The notes: generated from the letters alone by a model not told the origin. 48,879 nt of DNA from Gemmataceae bacterium (GCA_009692065.1 SHZY01000028.1:1-48879); one strand, 5' to 3'; shown: positions 10,135 through 20,144, numbered from the stretch's first letter. A program made the numbers and translations.

Positions 10135-11991
10135 TTACTCAAGCTTGAGGTAAAACCTTCCCGCCACCATCGACTGTCCGTCATCCGGCAAGCAAATGTA
10201 GATATTCGATGGGATCATGCCGTCCTTGGCCGTGCCGAATTCCAGCTTCATGGCATATCTGGAACCGAATGCCTGACCGCGGGGAAGCTTGTCGTTCGGC
10301 CCCTTGTGCTTCACGTGGACGGAAGGCGTCCCCTTGCCGGGCTTGCTGTCCGGTTCAATATGAAATGTCTTGCCCTCGATGGCATCGCCCCGTTTCAAGC
10401 CAAGGAAAATCTGGATGGAGGCGTCGGGAAAGAAATCCTTGCCCTGACGGAGAGTCAACACGCCGGCGGCATCCAGCTTGACGGCCTCGACGGAGAAGTC
10501 CATCCCGTGAATTTTTCCGGCAGCGGTCTTGTCCGGGAACTTCATCTTGACCAAGTCCAGGGTCCACAACGGCGCATCCTTGATAATGACTGGAGGCTTG
10601 CCGGCGTGTTTTGGCTCTTTCTTGAGATCCGGGATTTTCGCGACCACCGTCCCCGCATCCGCAACGGTCAGGAAAATGTTGGCTCCTTGTACCCCGGTAA
10701 CCCTGCCGATCTCCGCCAACCGGTCCACAAACCCTTGCGGATTGTTCACCGGGAAGACCTCGACGGTGGTCTGACCGGCAATCGTGCCGGCTAGGCCAGA
10801 TTTGAGCGGGTTGCCCACCAGTGACTTGACTCGCTCCACAACCTTGCGGCGCTGGGATTCATCCGCCGCGGTGAAACGAACCGTGAGTGCCTTGCCTTTC
10901 AAATGATCCAACTTGGCCTGCAGCAAAAGCAAGCCACGGCCTGGATCGACGGCCAATGAAACCAATTCCAAGCGTTGGTCCACGCCGTCCTGCCCGGTAT
11001 AGGCGATCTGAAACCAGTAAGACACGGCCTTGTCGGCGGGCACGCGAATAGAACCGATCGCCTTCTGATTCTTCACGGCCAGCGCCGTACTTGCCGCCCC
11101 GACCAGCGGTTTGGACTGACCGAGCACCGGCTTTTCCTTGGCGTCATCGGCGTAGACATGATGGGCGGCCACGGCGCGCAGCCGATTGAACGGATCGGCC
11201 AGGGTTACCTCGATGACAATCTCCGCACCCTTGCCATCTGCCTTGGCCAGATGGACGTTGGCACGGACAGCCCGGCCGTTGATGAGCTTGCGAACCTCGG
11301 CGGCGGGAATGGCCATACCGATCTGCGCGCCCTTGATGGCTGCCACGGCGACGCCGATGATTTGTCCGTCCTTGTCCACCACCGGCCCGCCGCTATTGCC
11401 CGGGTTCATGGCGCCGTCGATTTGAATGCCCACCAACTCTCCGTCCTTGTTATTGCGTAGGCTGGAAACCGATCCTTTGCTGATGGTGAGGGCAGGATTC
11501 TCATTGTCCACGCCCAGAAGTTTTCCGAACGGAAACCCCAGGCAGAAAATCGGCATTGTTTCCGCGAGGACGGCGGCGGCCGATAGCTTCAAGGGGGCCG
11601 GCAGATTCCTCACCTCCTTCACGCGCAGGATGGCCAGGTCTTCGTCGGGCAGGCCGGCGACAAGCTCGGCCTGGTAGGCAACCTCCTCCTTGGTGCCGCT
11701 GAAGAATACCGCTTCGATGGTCGAGGCGAGAGACGCCGGCGAAGTCTTCTTGGCCGGACCAAGGGAAAGGGGCAAATGGACGACATGCCAATTCGTGACG
11801 ATGTACCCGGACTTGCCGTCTGAGTGAATCAAGAAACCGGAGCCGCTGCCCCAGGTCGTGCCAGCCTTGACGCGGAGAAAGATGGTGCCAAGTTTCAGTT
11901 CCCGCAAAGTTTTCGCGGGAATGGCATCACCGGCGAAGCCAACCCCGGCAACGCCAAAAATCAAGATCGAAGCAAGCGTTTTTACTCTCAT
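10135..11991 (-). CDS. exported trypsin-like serine protease with long novel C-terminus
   Basis: The 618-residue product has a signal peptide (1-20) and a DegP-type trypsin fold at about 28-255. The triad is visible: His69 in TNWHVV, Asp118 in DEDLAILRV and Ser200 in NPGNSGGPVV, followed by IGMAIPAAEVRKLI. The protease should act in the periplasm or at the cell surface. The remaining ~360 residues show no PDZ domain. They contain lysine- and valine-rich beta-like segments, possibly Ig-like or ligand-binding modules, which I do not recognise. The reading frame stays open up to 12327, but the ATG at 11991 is preceded by GGAAAG and begins the signal peptide, so the longer form is unlikely. No operon partner is evident. 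Confidence 0.88.
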   Translation of the reverse strand: MRVKTLASILIFGVAGVGFAGDAIPAKTLRELKLGTIFLRVKAGTTWGSGSGFLIHSDGKSGYIVTNWHVVHLPLSLGPAKKTSPASLASTIEAVFFSGTKEEVAYQAELVAGLPDEDLAILRVKEVRNLPAPLKLSAAAVLAETMPIFCLGFPFGKLLGVDNENPALTISKGSVSSLRNNKDGELVGIQIDGAMNPGNSGGPVVDKDGQIIGVAVAAIKGAQIGMAIPAAEVRKLINGRAVRANVHLAKADGKGAEIVIEVTLADPFNRLRAVAAHHVYADDAKEKPVLGQSKPLVGAASTALAVKNQKAIGSIRVPADKAVSYWFQIAYTGQDGVDQRLELVSLAVDPGRGLLLLQAKLDHLKGKALTVRFTAADESQRRKVVERVKSLVGNPLKSGLAGTIAGQTTVEVFPVNNPQGFVDRLAEIGRVTGVQGANIFLTVADAGTVVAKIPDLKKEPKHAGKPPVIIKDAPLWTLDLVKMKFPDKTAAGKIHGMDFSVEAVKLDAAGVLTLRQGKDFFPDASIQIFLGLKRGDAIEGKTFHIEPDSKPGKGTPSVHVKHKGPNDKLPRGQAFGSRYAMKLEFGTAKDGMIPSNIYICLPDDGQSMVAGRFYLKLE

Positions 11992-12556
11992 GGGAACTTT
12001 CCTTTTTCCACCAACCTTTTCGACAACAATCGCCGCCGCCGCAGGTTTCTTGGTACGCCTCCTCAAATCGACCGGCACAAGCAAGTAGCCGATCAAGCCA
12101 CCGGAATCCGTCGTTGCCGGCTGGCTTCCTCCAAACGGGACAGGAATTTCTCCGTGGTGGATCATGCCCAAACTGGCTCTGGACTCACAGCAACATCGAG
12201 AATCTCTTGATCGTTCTTTCGTTCCGTTTCTGTCCAAGCCTTGCTGAACACGATCAGGGATGCACCGGGAACTCTGTGACCGAGTTGGCGCCGATGGGCA
12301 GGGAACTGGTAACACGCAGTTTCCCACTATTCGCGAGCCCCTGTAGAGAGAAATTCCAGTTCGTTTCCTGTCAGGTTCACGTTACGAGGTCCTCCACGTT
12401 AGGGTAGATATCCGATATTACCGCCCACAGAATTAGCTCGCAAGCAAAAAGCCCGTTTCCAGGATCTGCCGCTTTTCGGTACTATAACGTCAGCAAAAGG
12501 GAGCATGAATCATGGCAGACGCAGGCGCTGGACCAATCCGCTGAGAAAGGGCGCTC
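11992..12556. other. gene-free stretch between divergent genes
   Basis: These 565 bp separate the protease (minus) from the nucleotidyltransferase-like gene (plus). The protease frame stays open to 12327, but that part has no recognisable domain. The stretch should contain both promoters, yet I could not identify a convincing -35/-10 pair. I see no RNA gene or strong palindrome. Confidence 0.5.
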
Positions 12557-13102
12557 ATGTCAGCGGAAAAGGTGAAGGAGCGGCTGGGTAGGTCCACCGA
12601 AGCACTTGATGAAGCGGGGATTCCGTATGCCGTCGTCGTCGGCAATGCCGTTGCCGAATGGGTAGCGCGCGCCGACGAGGAGGCCGTCCGGGGTACGCCC
12701 AATGTGGATTTGTTGGTGCGCCGCGCCGATTTTGCCGCCACGCGAACTGCGTTGGAAGCTGCGGGCTTTGTCAATCATCACCTGCTCGACTTGGACACGT
12801 TTATCGACGGGCCCCAAGGGCGCCCAAGCGGCGGCGTTCATCTCCACTTTGCCGGCGAAAAGGTGAAGCCGGCAGAGAAGCACGTGTTGCCCGATCTCGA
12901 TGAATCGGAACGAGCGGCCGAGTTCCAAGTTACATCGCTCGAAGCGCTGACGCGGATGAAACTGATCTCCTGGCGCGACAAAGACCGGACTCATCTGCGC
13001 GACATGATCGGCGTGGGACTCATCAACTCTACCTGGCCGGCCCGGTTCCCGTCGTTGCTGGGGAATCGCTTGCAGCAGTTGCTCGACGACCCCAACGGGT
13101 GA
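12557..13102 (+). CDS. nucleotidyltransferase-like small protein
   Basis: The 181-residue soluble protein resembles the minimal nucleotidyltransferase fold used by MNT/AbiEii-type and DUF6036-like proteins. It has an N-terminal helix, AVVVGNAVAEWVARA (about 22-36), then RGTPNVDLLVRRADF (about 43-57), and later TSLEALTRMKLISWRDKDRTH (about 130-150), the typical C-terminal Lys-Asp-Asp/His segment. The catalytic pair normally reads GGxAxxxH and DxD. Here it is GNAV and NVD, so only one acidic residue remains and activity is doubtful. No HEPN toxin partner flanks it. It could be a degenerate antitoxin-like or tRNA-nucleotidyltransferase-like protein. The family assignment is tentative. Confidence 0.75.
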   Translation: MSAEKVKERLGRSTEALDEAGIPYAVVVGNAVAEWVARADEEAVRGTPNVDLLVRRADFAATRTALEAAGFVNHHLLDLDTFIDGPQGRPSGGVHLHFAGEKVKPAEKHVLPDLDESERAAEFQVTSLEALTRMKLISWRDKDRTHLRDMIGVGLINSTWPARFPSLLGNRLQQLLDDPNG

Positions 13103-13142
13103 TCGTTTTTCGCTTGGCCCTTCGCTGGCGCACAGGCTAGGA

Positions 13143-16100
13143 CTATTCCCGCACAATCGCCTCATCCAAATTCAACAAGATATTGCACACGCTAGTCCAT
13201 GCCGCGTGTTCGGCGACGTCGAGGTTCGCCGGCCGAGGCGATAGGCCGACCTGGACGAGCTTGGCGGCGGCGTCCTTATTGGCCTGGTAGCGGCGCAGAT
13301 TTTTCTCATAGTGAGTTTTGAGGAGCTGCAACTCCGGCCCAGACGGGACTCGGGCCACGGCGGTACGGAAGGCGAAGGTGACTCGGCTATCCAGATCAGC
13401 GGGGGCTTCCTTCAGCACCTTCTGGGCGAAGACGCGGGCGGCCTCGACGAAGGTCGGGTCGTTGAGCGTGACCAGGGCCTGTAGCGGCGTATTGGTGCGC
13501 GACCGGGCCACGCTGCACTCCTCGCGGCTCGGGGCGTCGAAAATCGCGAACATCGGGTGCAGCGTCGTCCGGCGCCAGAAGGTGTACATGCCGCGGCGGT
13601 ACTGGTCGTCTCCCTGACTTGGCGTCCAGGTCCAGAGTTCGAACTTGCCCTTGTAGTAGTCTGCTGGCTGATACGGCATCACCGACGGGCCGCCGATCTT
13701 GGTGCTCAGCAATCCCGAAATCGCGAGCGCACTATCGCGGATCTCCTCGGCCGAGAGACGAAAACGCGGCGCCCGCGATAGAAGCCTATTGTTTGGATCG
13801 AGCCTGCTGACGAGGTTTGGCGTGACCACCGACGATTGCTGGTAGGTGTTGGACAGGGCGATGGTGCGGAGGATGCGCTTGATGTTCCACCCTCTCACCC
13901 CGGGCCCCTCTCCCCGTAGGTCAGGCTTTCCAGCCTGACCTACGGAAGGAGGGGAGGAAAACTCAATGGCAAGCCAGTCGAGCAATTCGGGGTGCGATGG
14001 ATACTCTCCTTGCATGCCGAAGTCGCCGATGGTTTTTACGAGGCCGGTGCCGAACATCTGTGCCCAGAAGCGATTGACGGCGACGCGTGCCGTGAGCGGA
14101 TGATCCGGCCGCATCAGCCAGCGGGCCAGCCTGAGGCGATTGTTGAGCTTGCCATCGGTGAGCGGCGGGAAGATGGCGGGCACGGCGCGGTTGACCTTTT
14201 CTCCCTTCTTCAGGAAGTCGCCGCGCAGCAGCACGTAGGCTGGCCGAGGTTCGGGCATCTCCTCCGAAATCAAGGTGTACGGAATGCCGTCCTCGGTTTC
14301 CTTGAGTTTCTTGTTTATCTGGCCGAGATCTTTTTCGAGCGGTGCAAAGGTCTCGCGCGTCGGTGCATAGACGATGCGCAGATAATGGTGCAGAATCTTG
14401 GTTTTCTGTTCCGGATTGCGCTTGGCAGGTTCGAGCTTGAGGGCCGCCTTGAGGTCGGCGGGGAGCCGAGAATTGGCTCTGGCCCGCGGCTCCCACAGGC
14501 TGACCGACGTGAGATGGCGATCGTCCGCGGGGAACACGGAACTGATGCCCGGCTGGTCGTAGTAGGCCGTGCCATCAAATTGCGTGAAAGCCATGCCGTG
14601 CACGCGTGTGTCGGGCTGAAGGCCAAGCCTGTCGGCATCGATTTCGAGGCGGACCCACTTGCCGGCGGTCGGAAGCGGGCCCGCGAGGAAGTGCTGTGGG
14701 CCGTTCGGCGTTCCCGCGAGGACGCACTTATCCTCGCCCCAGTAGGCCCGGTGTTCCCAGGTGCCGTCATGGTACTGGAGCATGATCGATTTCGGCGGGT
14801 TCTTCGGATCGAGATAGACATAGGTGAAAAGCCTGTCTCCGGAGTTGATGTAAAGCGGCTTCGTCGCGCCGGTGAGGGAATGCGTGTGCAGCCCCGCGCC
14901 GGTGCGGAGCATCGAACGCTTGCCGCTGTGGACCGGCTGCTTCTCCCACTGCCACTTTCCTGCGAGCTTGGCGCCGGGCAGCGGTTCGTCGTCAAACCAT
15001 ACTTCATCCTGCGGGGCCATCGGCTTGACCGTTTCCGGGTTACCTTCCAGCGGGTCCTTGTAGGTGAGCTTCAACAGATGACTGTCGATGATCTTTTGTA
15101 CCATGGCCTGGCCTTGTTCCAGCTTAGCCACCGTCTTGGCTTGCTCAGGCGACGGGAACTTGAGCAGCGGCGGCAGCGGCACGTTATGGTTGCCGCTGAT
15201 GTGCGGCTCCTTGATGCCGGTGAAGTAAGCGAAGAGCTGGTAGTATTCCTTCTGCGAAATGGGATCGTACTTGTGGCCATGGCATTCCGCACAGCCGAGC
15301 GTCAGGCCAAGCCAGACTTGGCCCAGCGTGTTGGTGCGGTCCACGTTGTAGCGGATGACGAACTCTTCCGGATCGGAGCCCGCTTCCTCGTTGAAGCGGG
15401 TGTTACGATTGAATCCGGAGGCGATCTTCTGATCGACCGTTGCCTTGGGTAGAAGGTCCCCAGCAAGCTGTTCGATGGTGAACTCGTCGAAGGGCATGTT
15501 CTTGTTGAAGGCGCCGATGATCCAGTCGCGCCACAGCCACATCGACCGCGTGCTGTCGTTTTCGAAGCCGCTCGTGTCGCCGAAACGCGCCAGATCGAGC
15601 CAGAGGAGTGCCATCTTTTCGCCGTAACGCGGCGACGCCAACATGCGGTCAACCAATTTGGCGTAAGCGTCGGGGGCGTGGTCGGCCAGGAATTCGTCAA
15701 CTTCCGCGAGCGAAGGGGGCACGCCGCGCAGATCGAGCGACAGCCGGCGAATGAGCGTGCTCTTGTCGGCCCGCGGCGCCGGGTTGAGCCCCGTTTGTTC
15801 GAGCCTCGCCAGGATGAAAGCGTCGATCTCATTCTTGACCCAGGCCTTATCTTTTACCCCAGGCTGCGCAGGCCGACTGGGTGGCACGAATGCCCAGTGA
15901 ACCTTGTACGGGGCGCCCTGATCGATCCATTTCTTCAGCAGCTCCTTTTCGGTCGCCGAGAGCGTCTTCTTGGTCTTGAGCGGCGGCATGCGTTCCGCCT
16001 CGTCCGCGGCGAGAATACGGCGGATTAACTCGCTCTGGGCCGACTTGCCGGGTTGTATCGGCGTCGCCTTCGAACGTGCCGGCTTGAGTGCATGGTCGCG

Positions 16101-16301
16101 CAGATCGAGCCGCAGCCCGGCCTTCTGATCGGCGGGCCCGTGGCAGGTGAAACAGTTGTTCGCCAGGATGGGCAGGATATCGCGGCCATAGTCGATAGCC
16201 GCGTCCTTGCCGACAGGAAGCCCAGGGACGGCCATCCCTGGGCTTGCGAAAGCCAGGAGCAGCGGCGCCAAGATCAGTGGAACAAGCTTGAGTCGGATCA
16301 C
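13143..16301 (-). CDS. PSCyt1-DUF1549-DUF1553 haem protein with LamG-like insert
   Basis: The protein has 1052 residues from a GTG start at 16301, which has GAAGGA 8 bases upstream. An ATG at 16340 would add 13 polar residues before the signal peptide. Order: signal peptide; PSCyt1 with CFTCH at 50-54; DUF1549 (about 150-365) including [13 protein letters not shown]; a ~180-residue insert (about 430-610) of beta-rich sequence resembling a LamG/concanavalin module ([29 protein letters not shown]); then DUF1553 to the C-terminus. It is about 250 residues longer than the paralog at 1816, mostly because of this putative glycan-binding insert. The TlpA-like gene lies 83 bp upstream on the same strand. 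Codons at about 13888-13957 come from two nested palindromes. Confidence 0.92.
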   Translation of the reverse strand: MIRLKLVPLILAPLLLAFASPGMAVPGLPVGKDAAIDYGRDILPILANNCFTCHGPADQKAGLRLDLRDHALKPARSKATPIQPGKSAQSELIRRILAADEAERMPPLKTKKTLSATEKELLKKWIDQGAPYKVHWAFVPPSRPAQPGVKDKAWVKNEIDAFILARLEQTGLNPAPRADKSTLIRRLSLDLRGVPPSLAEVDEFLADHAPDAYAKLVDRMLASPRYGEKMALLWLDLARFGDTSGFENDSTRSMWLWRDWIIGAFNKNMPFDEFTIEQLAGDLLPKATVDQKIASGFNRNTRFNEEAGSDPEEFVIRYNVDRTNTLGQVWLGLTLGCAECHGHKYDPISQKEYYQLFAYFTGIKEPHISGNHNVPLPPLLKFPSPEQAKTVAKLEQGQAMVQKIIDSHLLKLTYKDPLEGNPETVKPMAPQDEVWFDDEPLPGAKLAGKWQWEKQPVHSGKRSMLRTGAGLHTHSLTGATKPLYINSGDRLFTYVYLDPKNPPKSIMLQYHDGTWEHRAYWGEDKCVLAGTPNGPQHFLAGPLPTAGKWVRLEIDADRLGLQPDTRVHGMAFTQFDGTAYYDQPGISSVFPADDRHLTSVSLWEPRARANSRLPADLKAALKLEPAKRNPEQKTKILHHYLRIVYAPTRETFAPLEKDLGQINKKLKETEDGIPYTLISEEMPEPRPAYVLLRGDFLKKGEKVNRAVPAIFPPLTDGKLNNRLRLARWLMRPDHPLTARVAVNRFWAQMFGTGLVKTIGDFGMQGEYPSHPELLDWLAIEFSSPPSVGQAGKPDLRGEGPGVRGWNIKRILRTIALSNTYQQSSVVTPNLVSRLDPNNRLLSRAPRFRLSAEEIRDSALAISGLLSTKIGGPSVMPYQPADYYKGKFELWTWTPSQGDDQYRRGMYTFWRRTTLHPMFAIFDAPSREECSVARSRTNTPLQALVTLNDPTFVEAARVFAQKVLKEAPADLDSRVTFAFRTAVARVPSGPELQLLKTHYEKNLRRYQANKDAAAKLVQVGLSPRPANLDVAEHAAWTSVCNILLNLDEAIVRE
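13888..13957. repeat. two nested in-frame palindromes
   Basis: The outer element (13891-13915 and 13944-13957) is the same GEG-GVRG family as at 3488-3531. Inside its loop sits a second palindrome, GTAGGTCAGGCT (13916-13927) with AGCCTGACCTAC (13932-13943). Read on the minus strand they encode [19 protein letters not shown] without a frameshift. Confidence 0.75.
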
Positions 16302-16384
16302 GATCTTTGTCCTTCGTTCGGCGTCGGCGTGGAGAAACACCGGGCAAGGTGTGCCGTGGATGACGAACCGAGAACCGGTTTTGG

Positions 16385-17578
16385 TTAGCGACTTCCCTTC
16401 ACTTCCTTCATCAATTCATCCACCGCTCGGTCGAGAAGCTCGTCGCGCACGTGCTTGAAGCGGATGACCCCCTTGGCGTCGAGCACATACACAGCGGGCC
16501 AGCCCAGCACATTCCAGCGGCTCGCGATGGGGCCTTCCGTGTTGGGGCCGTCGTAGAAGGAACGCCAGGTGATGCCGCGATTCACCAGGACCGGCTTCAA
16601 CTTCTCCCGATCGGCATCGCTGTTGACGCCGAGGAGGGCGAACGGTTGGCCTTCCAGGCGTTTGACGAGCGCTCGCTCCTGCGGCACCATGGCCATGCAG
16701 TGGCCGCACCAGGTGCCCCAGAAGACGACAACCACGACCTTGCCGCGGTAGTCGCTGAGTTTGAATTTCTTGCCGTCGGTGTCTTCCCCTTCGATGTCGG
16801 GCGCGGTCTTGCCGACGGCCAGGTTGCGGAGCTCGAACAACTCCGCCTCGGCCGCCTTGCCGAGCACGGTCCCCTTGTAAAGAACCAGGCTGTGATCTTT
16901 TTGCACGCGGGCAAACACCTCATCGGCCTGGCGCAGCTTCTCGGCGGTGTCGGTATCTTTGAGTTGCTTGAACAGGGCCGGCCCAACGAAGAGCTCGACA
17001 TTCTTGGCCATCTCGGGCTGGCCGCGCAACTGGTCGACGGTGGCGCAATAGTTTTTCAGGTACAGGCCAAGATGGAACCCGGCCCGCCCGCGAATCGCCG
17101 GGCTGGGGTGCTTGTCGTGTACGGCCTTCAAGAATTGGCCTGTGGAGGCGAACGGCGAATTGGCCAGCCGCACGAACAGCTCCCCGCTGTCTTCGTGCTG
17201 AGCGTACTGGGTGGCCAAGAGCGCGATGGCCTGGGCAAACGGCTTGTCGGCGGCCGCCCCGAACTCGCTGTTCTGGACGATCCACGTCAAACTCGCATAA
17301 GCCGCCGGGTCCTTGGGATGCTTCCTGGCCAGTTCCAGGAATCGGTCGGCAAAGGCGGGTTGCGGGTTCGCCTCGCGAAAGATCTTGCCCTGGGCCGCAA
17401 CGCCGGCGGCGCTCTCCAATCGCTTGAAGTAGCTCGCCTGCGCCTTGCCAAACTCTTTGACGAGGGCGTCGTACTTTGCCGTCGGTGAATCGGCAGTCAC
17501 TTTGTCCTGCGCTGCGGCGGTGATGCACCAACCGAGGAAACCGAACGTGAGGACAACGAGCAAAGGGTTGCAACGCAT
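16385..17578 (-). CDS. TlpA-like thioredoxin-fold exported protein
   Basis: A 397-residue protein with a signal peptide (about 1-24), a helical N-terminal half (about 30-250) of no recognised family, and a C-terminal TlpA/AhpC-type thioredoxin domain. The redox motif is CGHC at 291-294 in VVVFWGTWCGHCMAMVP. The cis-proline region is NVLGWPAVYVLDAKG. TlpA proteins reduce or isomerise disulfides outside the cytoplasm, often keeping apocytochrome cysteines reduced for haem attachment. That fits its place just upstream of a CxxCH-containing DUF1549 protein, although the link is inferred. The ATG at 17578 is preferred over 17608 because GGAG lies 8 bases upstream and it begins the signal peptide. 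Confidence 0.9.
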   Translation of the reverse strand: MRCNPLLVVLTFGFLGWCITAAAQDKVTADSPTAKYDALVKEFGKAQASYFKRLESAAGVAAQGKIFREANPQPAFADRFLELARKHPKDPAAYASLTWIVQNSEFGAAADKPFAQAIALLATQYAQHEDSGELFVRLANSPFASTGQFLKAVHDKHPSPAIRGRAGFHLGLYLKNYCATVDQLRGQPEMAKNVELFVGPALFKQLKDTDTAEKLRQADEVFARVQKDHSLVLYKGTVLGKAAEAELFELRNLAVGKTAPDIEGEDTDGKKFKLSDYRGKVVVVVFWGTWCGHCMAMVPQERALVKRLEGQPFALLGVNSDADREKLKPVLVNRGITWRSFYDGPNTEGPIASRWNVLGWPAVYVLDAKGVIRFKHVRDELLDRAVDELMKEVKGSR

Positions 17579-17726
17579 TGCAGATACTCCGGAGTAAGCG
17601 ATCGGCAATCTACTGAGCGGGGGCGCACTGGCTTGGTAGGTGGGCCTGTAAACGACCCGTTGTCTCGGTAATTATATGTGTGTCGTCAGTGTATCACCAA
17701 CTCCCTCTTGGTTTCCGGAGGCAGTC

Positions 17727-18776
17727 ATGCGAAATCAAAAGCTCCTTACCGCCGCGGCAATGTTCGCGGCCTGCGTGCTTTTCAATGGCCTGGGCGCATC
17801 GCCGCAGGGTAAGCCGTTCGTCGAGGTCCCGGACACGGTCTCGCCGGAGGCCAGGAAGTACCTGGAGTCGCTCCCCGACCCGGCTAACTTGCCGATCTGG
17901 CCCGCCGCGGCCGATCTGCCCGGATGGAAACGGGCATGGGAAGCAGCGGAAGCAGCGAGTGAGCCGAAGGTGAAGGCCACGCTGAAACGGTATGAACCAA
18001 CGGTCGTGGCGCGGAAGCTCGGCGGCGTGCCGGTGCTCGACATCAAGCCGAGGGGCTGGCAGAAAAGCGCCAAGGTGCTCGTTCACGCTCACGGCGGCGC
18101 TTACGTGTACTATAGCGCCCGCTCGCGGCTGGTCAGCAGTGTGCCGGCCGCCGACGCCACCGGCTTGCGCGTGATCTCCATCGATTACACCGTCGCGCCA
18201 ATCGGCAAGTGGCAGAAGGTGACCGACGAGGTGCTCGGCGTTTTCGCGGGCCTGCAGAAGGAGGGGCACAAGCTGAAGGACCTTGCGATCTGCGGCGAAT
18301 CAGCCGGCGGCGGGCTGGCGGCGGGGTCGGTACTCAAGATGCGTGACAAAGGATTGGGGGTGCCAGCCGCCGTCGTGCTTTGGTCGCCGTGGGCCGACAT
18401 CACCAACCGCGGCGACTCGGCCATCACGCTCAAGACCTTCGAGCCGACGTACATCTACGACCGGCACCTCAAGCTCGGCGCCGACGCTTATGCCGACGCG
18501 AAGGACCAGAAGCACCCGTACGTCTCCCCGGTCTATGGCGATTACACGAAGGGATTCCCGCCGACGCTGATCCAGGGTGGCACGCGCGAGATCTTCCTGA
18601 GCCACTTCGTTCGTCTGTACCGCGCGATCGACGGCGCCAAGGAGTTGGCCGTCCTTGACCTGTATGACGGCATGCCGCACGTCTTTCAGATTCGCCCCGA
18701 GATGGCCGACGCCCCGGAGACGCAGGCGGCCATGAAGAAGATGGCCGGCTTCCTGAAACGGCACCTGGGCGATTGA
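17727..18776 (+). CDS. exported alpha/beta hydrolase, family IV (HSL-like) esterase
   Basis: This 349-residue exported enzyme has the hormone-sensitive-lipase layout. The oxyanion motif HGGAYVY is at 122-128 (usually HGGG). The nucleophile is Ser192 in CGESAGGGLA, and the catalytic His is near 318 in DGMPHVF. The usual acid block (GxxDxLxD) appears as GGTREIFLSHF, so the third residue is probably Glu or shifted. Expected substrates are small acyl esters, but specificity cannot be read. GGAGG lies upstream of the ATG at 17727. The longer frame from 17676 would bury the signal peptide, so it is not used. The gene is convergent with the SGNH hydrolase, with a large palindrome between them. Confidence 0.9.
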   Translation: MRNQKLLTAAAMFAACVLFNGLGASPQGKPFVEVPDTVSPEARKYLESLPDPANLPIWPAAADLPGWKRAWEAAEAASEPKVKATLKRYEPTVVARKLGGVPVLDIKPRGWQKSAKVLVHAHGGAYVYYSARSRLVSSVPAADATGLRVISIDYTVAPIGKWQKVTDEVLGVFAGLQKEGHKLKDLAICGESAGGGLAAGSVLKMRDKGLGVPAAVVLWSPWADITNRGDSAITLKTFEPTYIYDRHLKLGADAYADAKDQKHPYVSPVYGDYTKGFPPTLIQGGTREIFLSHFVRLYRAIDGAKELAVLDLYDGMPHVFQIRPEMADAPETQAAMKKMAGFLKRHLGD

Positions 18777-18790
18777 CGGATCCAGGGATC

Positions 18791-18877
18791 GATCGGGAGG
18801 GCGAGGCTCCTGCCGAGCCGTGAACGAGTGGCAACTCGCCGGTTCAGCAGCTCGGCAGGAGCCTCGCCCTCCCGATC
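18791..18877. repeat. 28-bp perfect inverted repeat between convergent genes
   Basis: Bases 18791-18818 and 18850-18877 are exact reverse complements (begin GATCGGGAGGGCGAGGCTCC) with a 31-base spacer. The family is recognisable from read-through peptides such as AGASPSR. The RNA hairpin would form on either strand and could terminate both flanking genes. Confidence 0.85.
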
Positions 18878-18901
18878 CCACGTTTGGCTGTTGACAGAGC
18901 G

Positions 18902-20125
18902 CTACCGCTCGATCCTTGCCTGTTCCTTCAGCCAGCGCACGACGACCGCGCGCAGCTCCGCATCTCCCTCCCCCTTCTGCCGGGTGATCATGCTCAAATC
19001 TTGCGCAGCGATCAGCCGCCGGGCGAAGCGGTCGAGTTGCCGCTCTCCGAGCGACAGCTTGAACTCGGCGGTGGACGGCGGAATCGCGATCACGTCCCAT
19101 TGCTGGTAACCGAAGCTGAGTGAATGATTCATCACCCACGAGTAGGAATTGATGCGGCTCTCAAGATTCGGCGCACTAGGGGTGATAGGGACCGCGACGA
19201 TCACCAGGTCCAGCTTCATGCCACGCACTTTTTTGGCGGCTGTTTCCAGCTGGGCGAGCGTCATGCCTTCCGTCGGCCAGGTCGTTACCTCGACCTTGGC
19301 CTTTGGATCGAACTCCTGCAACGCGGGGCCGATCACCTTGTCATACGGCGGCATCGCCAGCACCTTGATCGGCTGACCGGCTTTCAACAACTGCAACGTG
19401 CGCGGGATGGCGGGCGTTGGCGGACCGCTGTCCTTCAGCGAGATCTCTTTGCCGACGATGGTCTTGGCGATCGTTTCCGCCAGCAGCTTGTGGCCATCCA
19501 TGTTCGGATGAATCTCGTCGCTGAGGAGCAGCCGCCAATCGGCCGCGTCCTTGGTCTTGGCTGACTCGTAGGCCGCATGGCAATCGGCGACGGCGAGCTT
19601 GTGCTCCTTGGCGAGATCGCGAATGATCTGCGTGATCTCGGCCAGCTTCTTGTTGGGTCGGCCGGCGGTTTCGATGATGTTGTTCTGCGTGCAAAACATC
19701 ACCTCCGCCCCCGCTTTTTGGCAGCGGTCCTTGATTTCGATCATGTTCTTCTTGAAGTCGTCGAGCGGAACTCGCACCATGTCGTTCATGCCGAACATGA
19801 CCGTGACGAGCTGCGGCTTGTGCTTGAGCACCGCGCCATCGAGCCGAGCCATGGCCTGCACTGTGGTGTGGCCACTGACGCCGGCGTTCATGACCTTGAC
19901 CTGCGCCTTGGGATACGCTTTTTGCAGCGCGATCTCAAGCATCTCCGGATAAGCGCGTCGGCCGCCGGTGTGATAGTAGACGCCGGTGATGCTGTCGCCG
20001 AAGCAGACAACGGTGACGGGCTTGCCGGCAGCGAGCAACTCCTTGGTGCGCGACCCCTGTGCCTGCGCGGCGCTTGGCAGAAACAAAGCGGCGGCCAGCA
20101 ACAGCACGAATGAACGGTTCAACAT
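18902..20125 (-). CDS. SGNH/GDSL hydrolase, exported
   Basis: The 407-residue product begins with a signal peptide (1-23). The N-terminal half is an SGNH hydrolase: block I FGDSIT, block II NAGVSGHTT (Gly), block III GMNDM (Asn) and block V DEIHPN (Asp and His). Such enzymes deacylate carbohydrates or lipids. The C-terminal half (about 225-407) looks like a second, degenerate SGNH-like fold (KLDLVIVAVPI) without the catalytic serine, an arrangement I know from planctomycete proteins. The ATG at 20125 follows the LRR gene stop by 19 bp on the same strand, so the two form an operon. The 20158 start would overlap that gene. Confidence 0.9.
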   Translation of the reverse strand: MLNRSFVLLLAAALFLPSAAQAQGSRTKELLAAGKPVTVVCFGDSITGVYYHTGGRRAYPEMLEIALQKAYPKAQVKVMNAGVSGHTTVQAMARLDGAVLKHKPQLVTVMFGMNDMVRVPLDDFKKNMIEIKDRCQKAGAEVMFCTQNNIIETAGRPNKKLAEITQIIRDLAKEHKLAVADCHAAYESAKTKDAADWRLLLSDEIHPNMDGHKLLAETIAKTIVGKEISLKDSGPPTPAIPRTLQLLKAGQPIKVLAMPPYDKVIGPALQEFDPKAKVEVTTWPTEGMTLAQLETAAKKVRGMKLDLVIVAVPITPSAPNLESRINSYSWVMNHSLSFGYQQWDVIAIPPSTAEFKLSLGERQLDRFARRLIAAQDLSMITRQKGEGDAELRAVVVRWLKEQARIER

Positions 20126-20144
20126 CTGTCGGCTCCATGTTTGT

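Noticed and set aside
10135-12327. Extended N-terminus (112 more residues) for the trypsin-like protease
   Set aside because: The ATG at 11991 has a ribosome site and directly starts a signal peptide. The extension is low-complexity, cysteine- and arginine-rich and would bury that signal.
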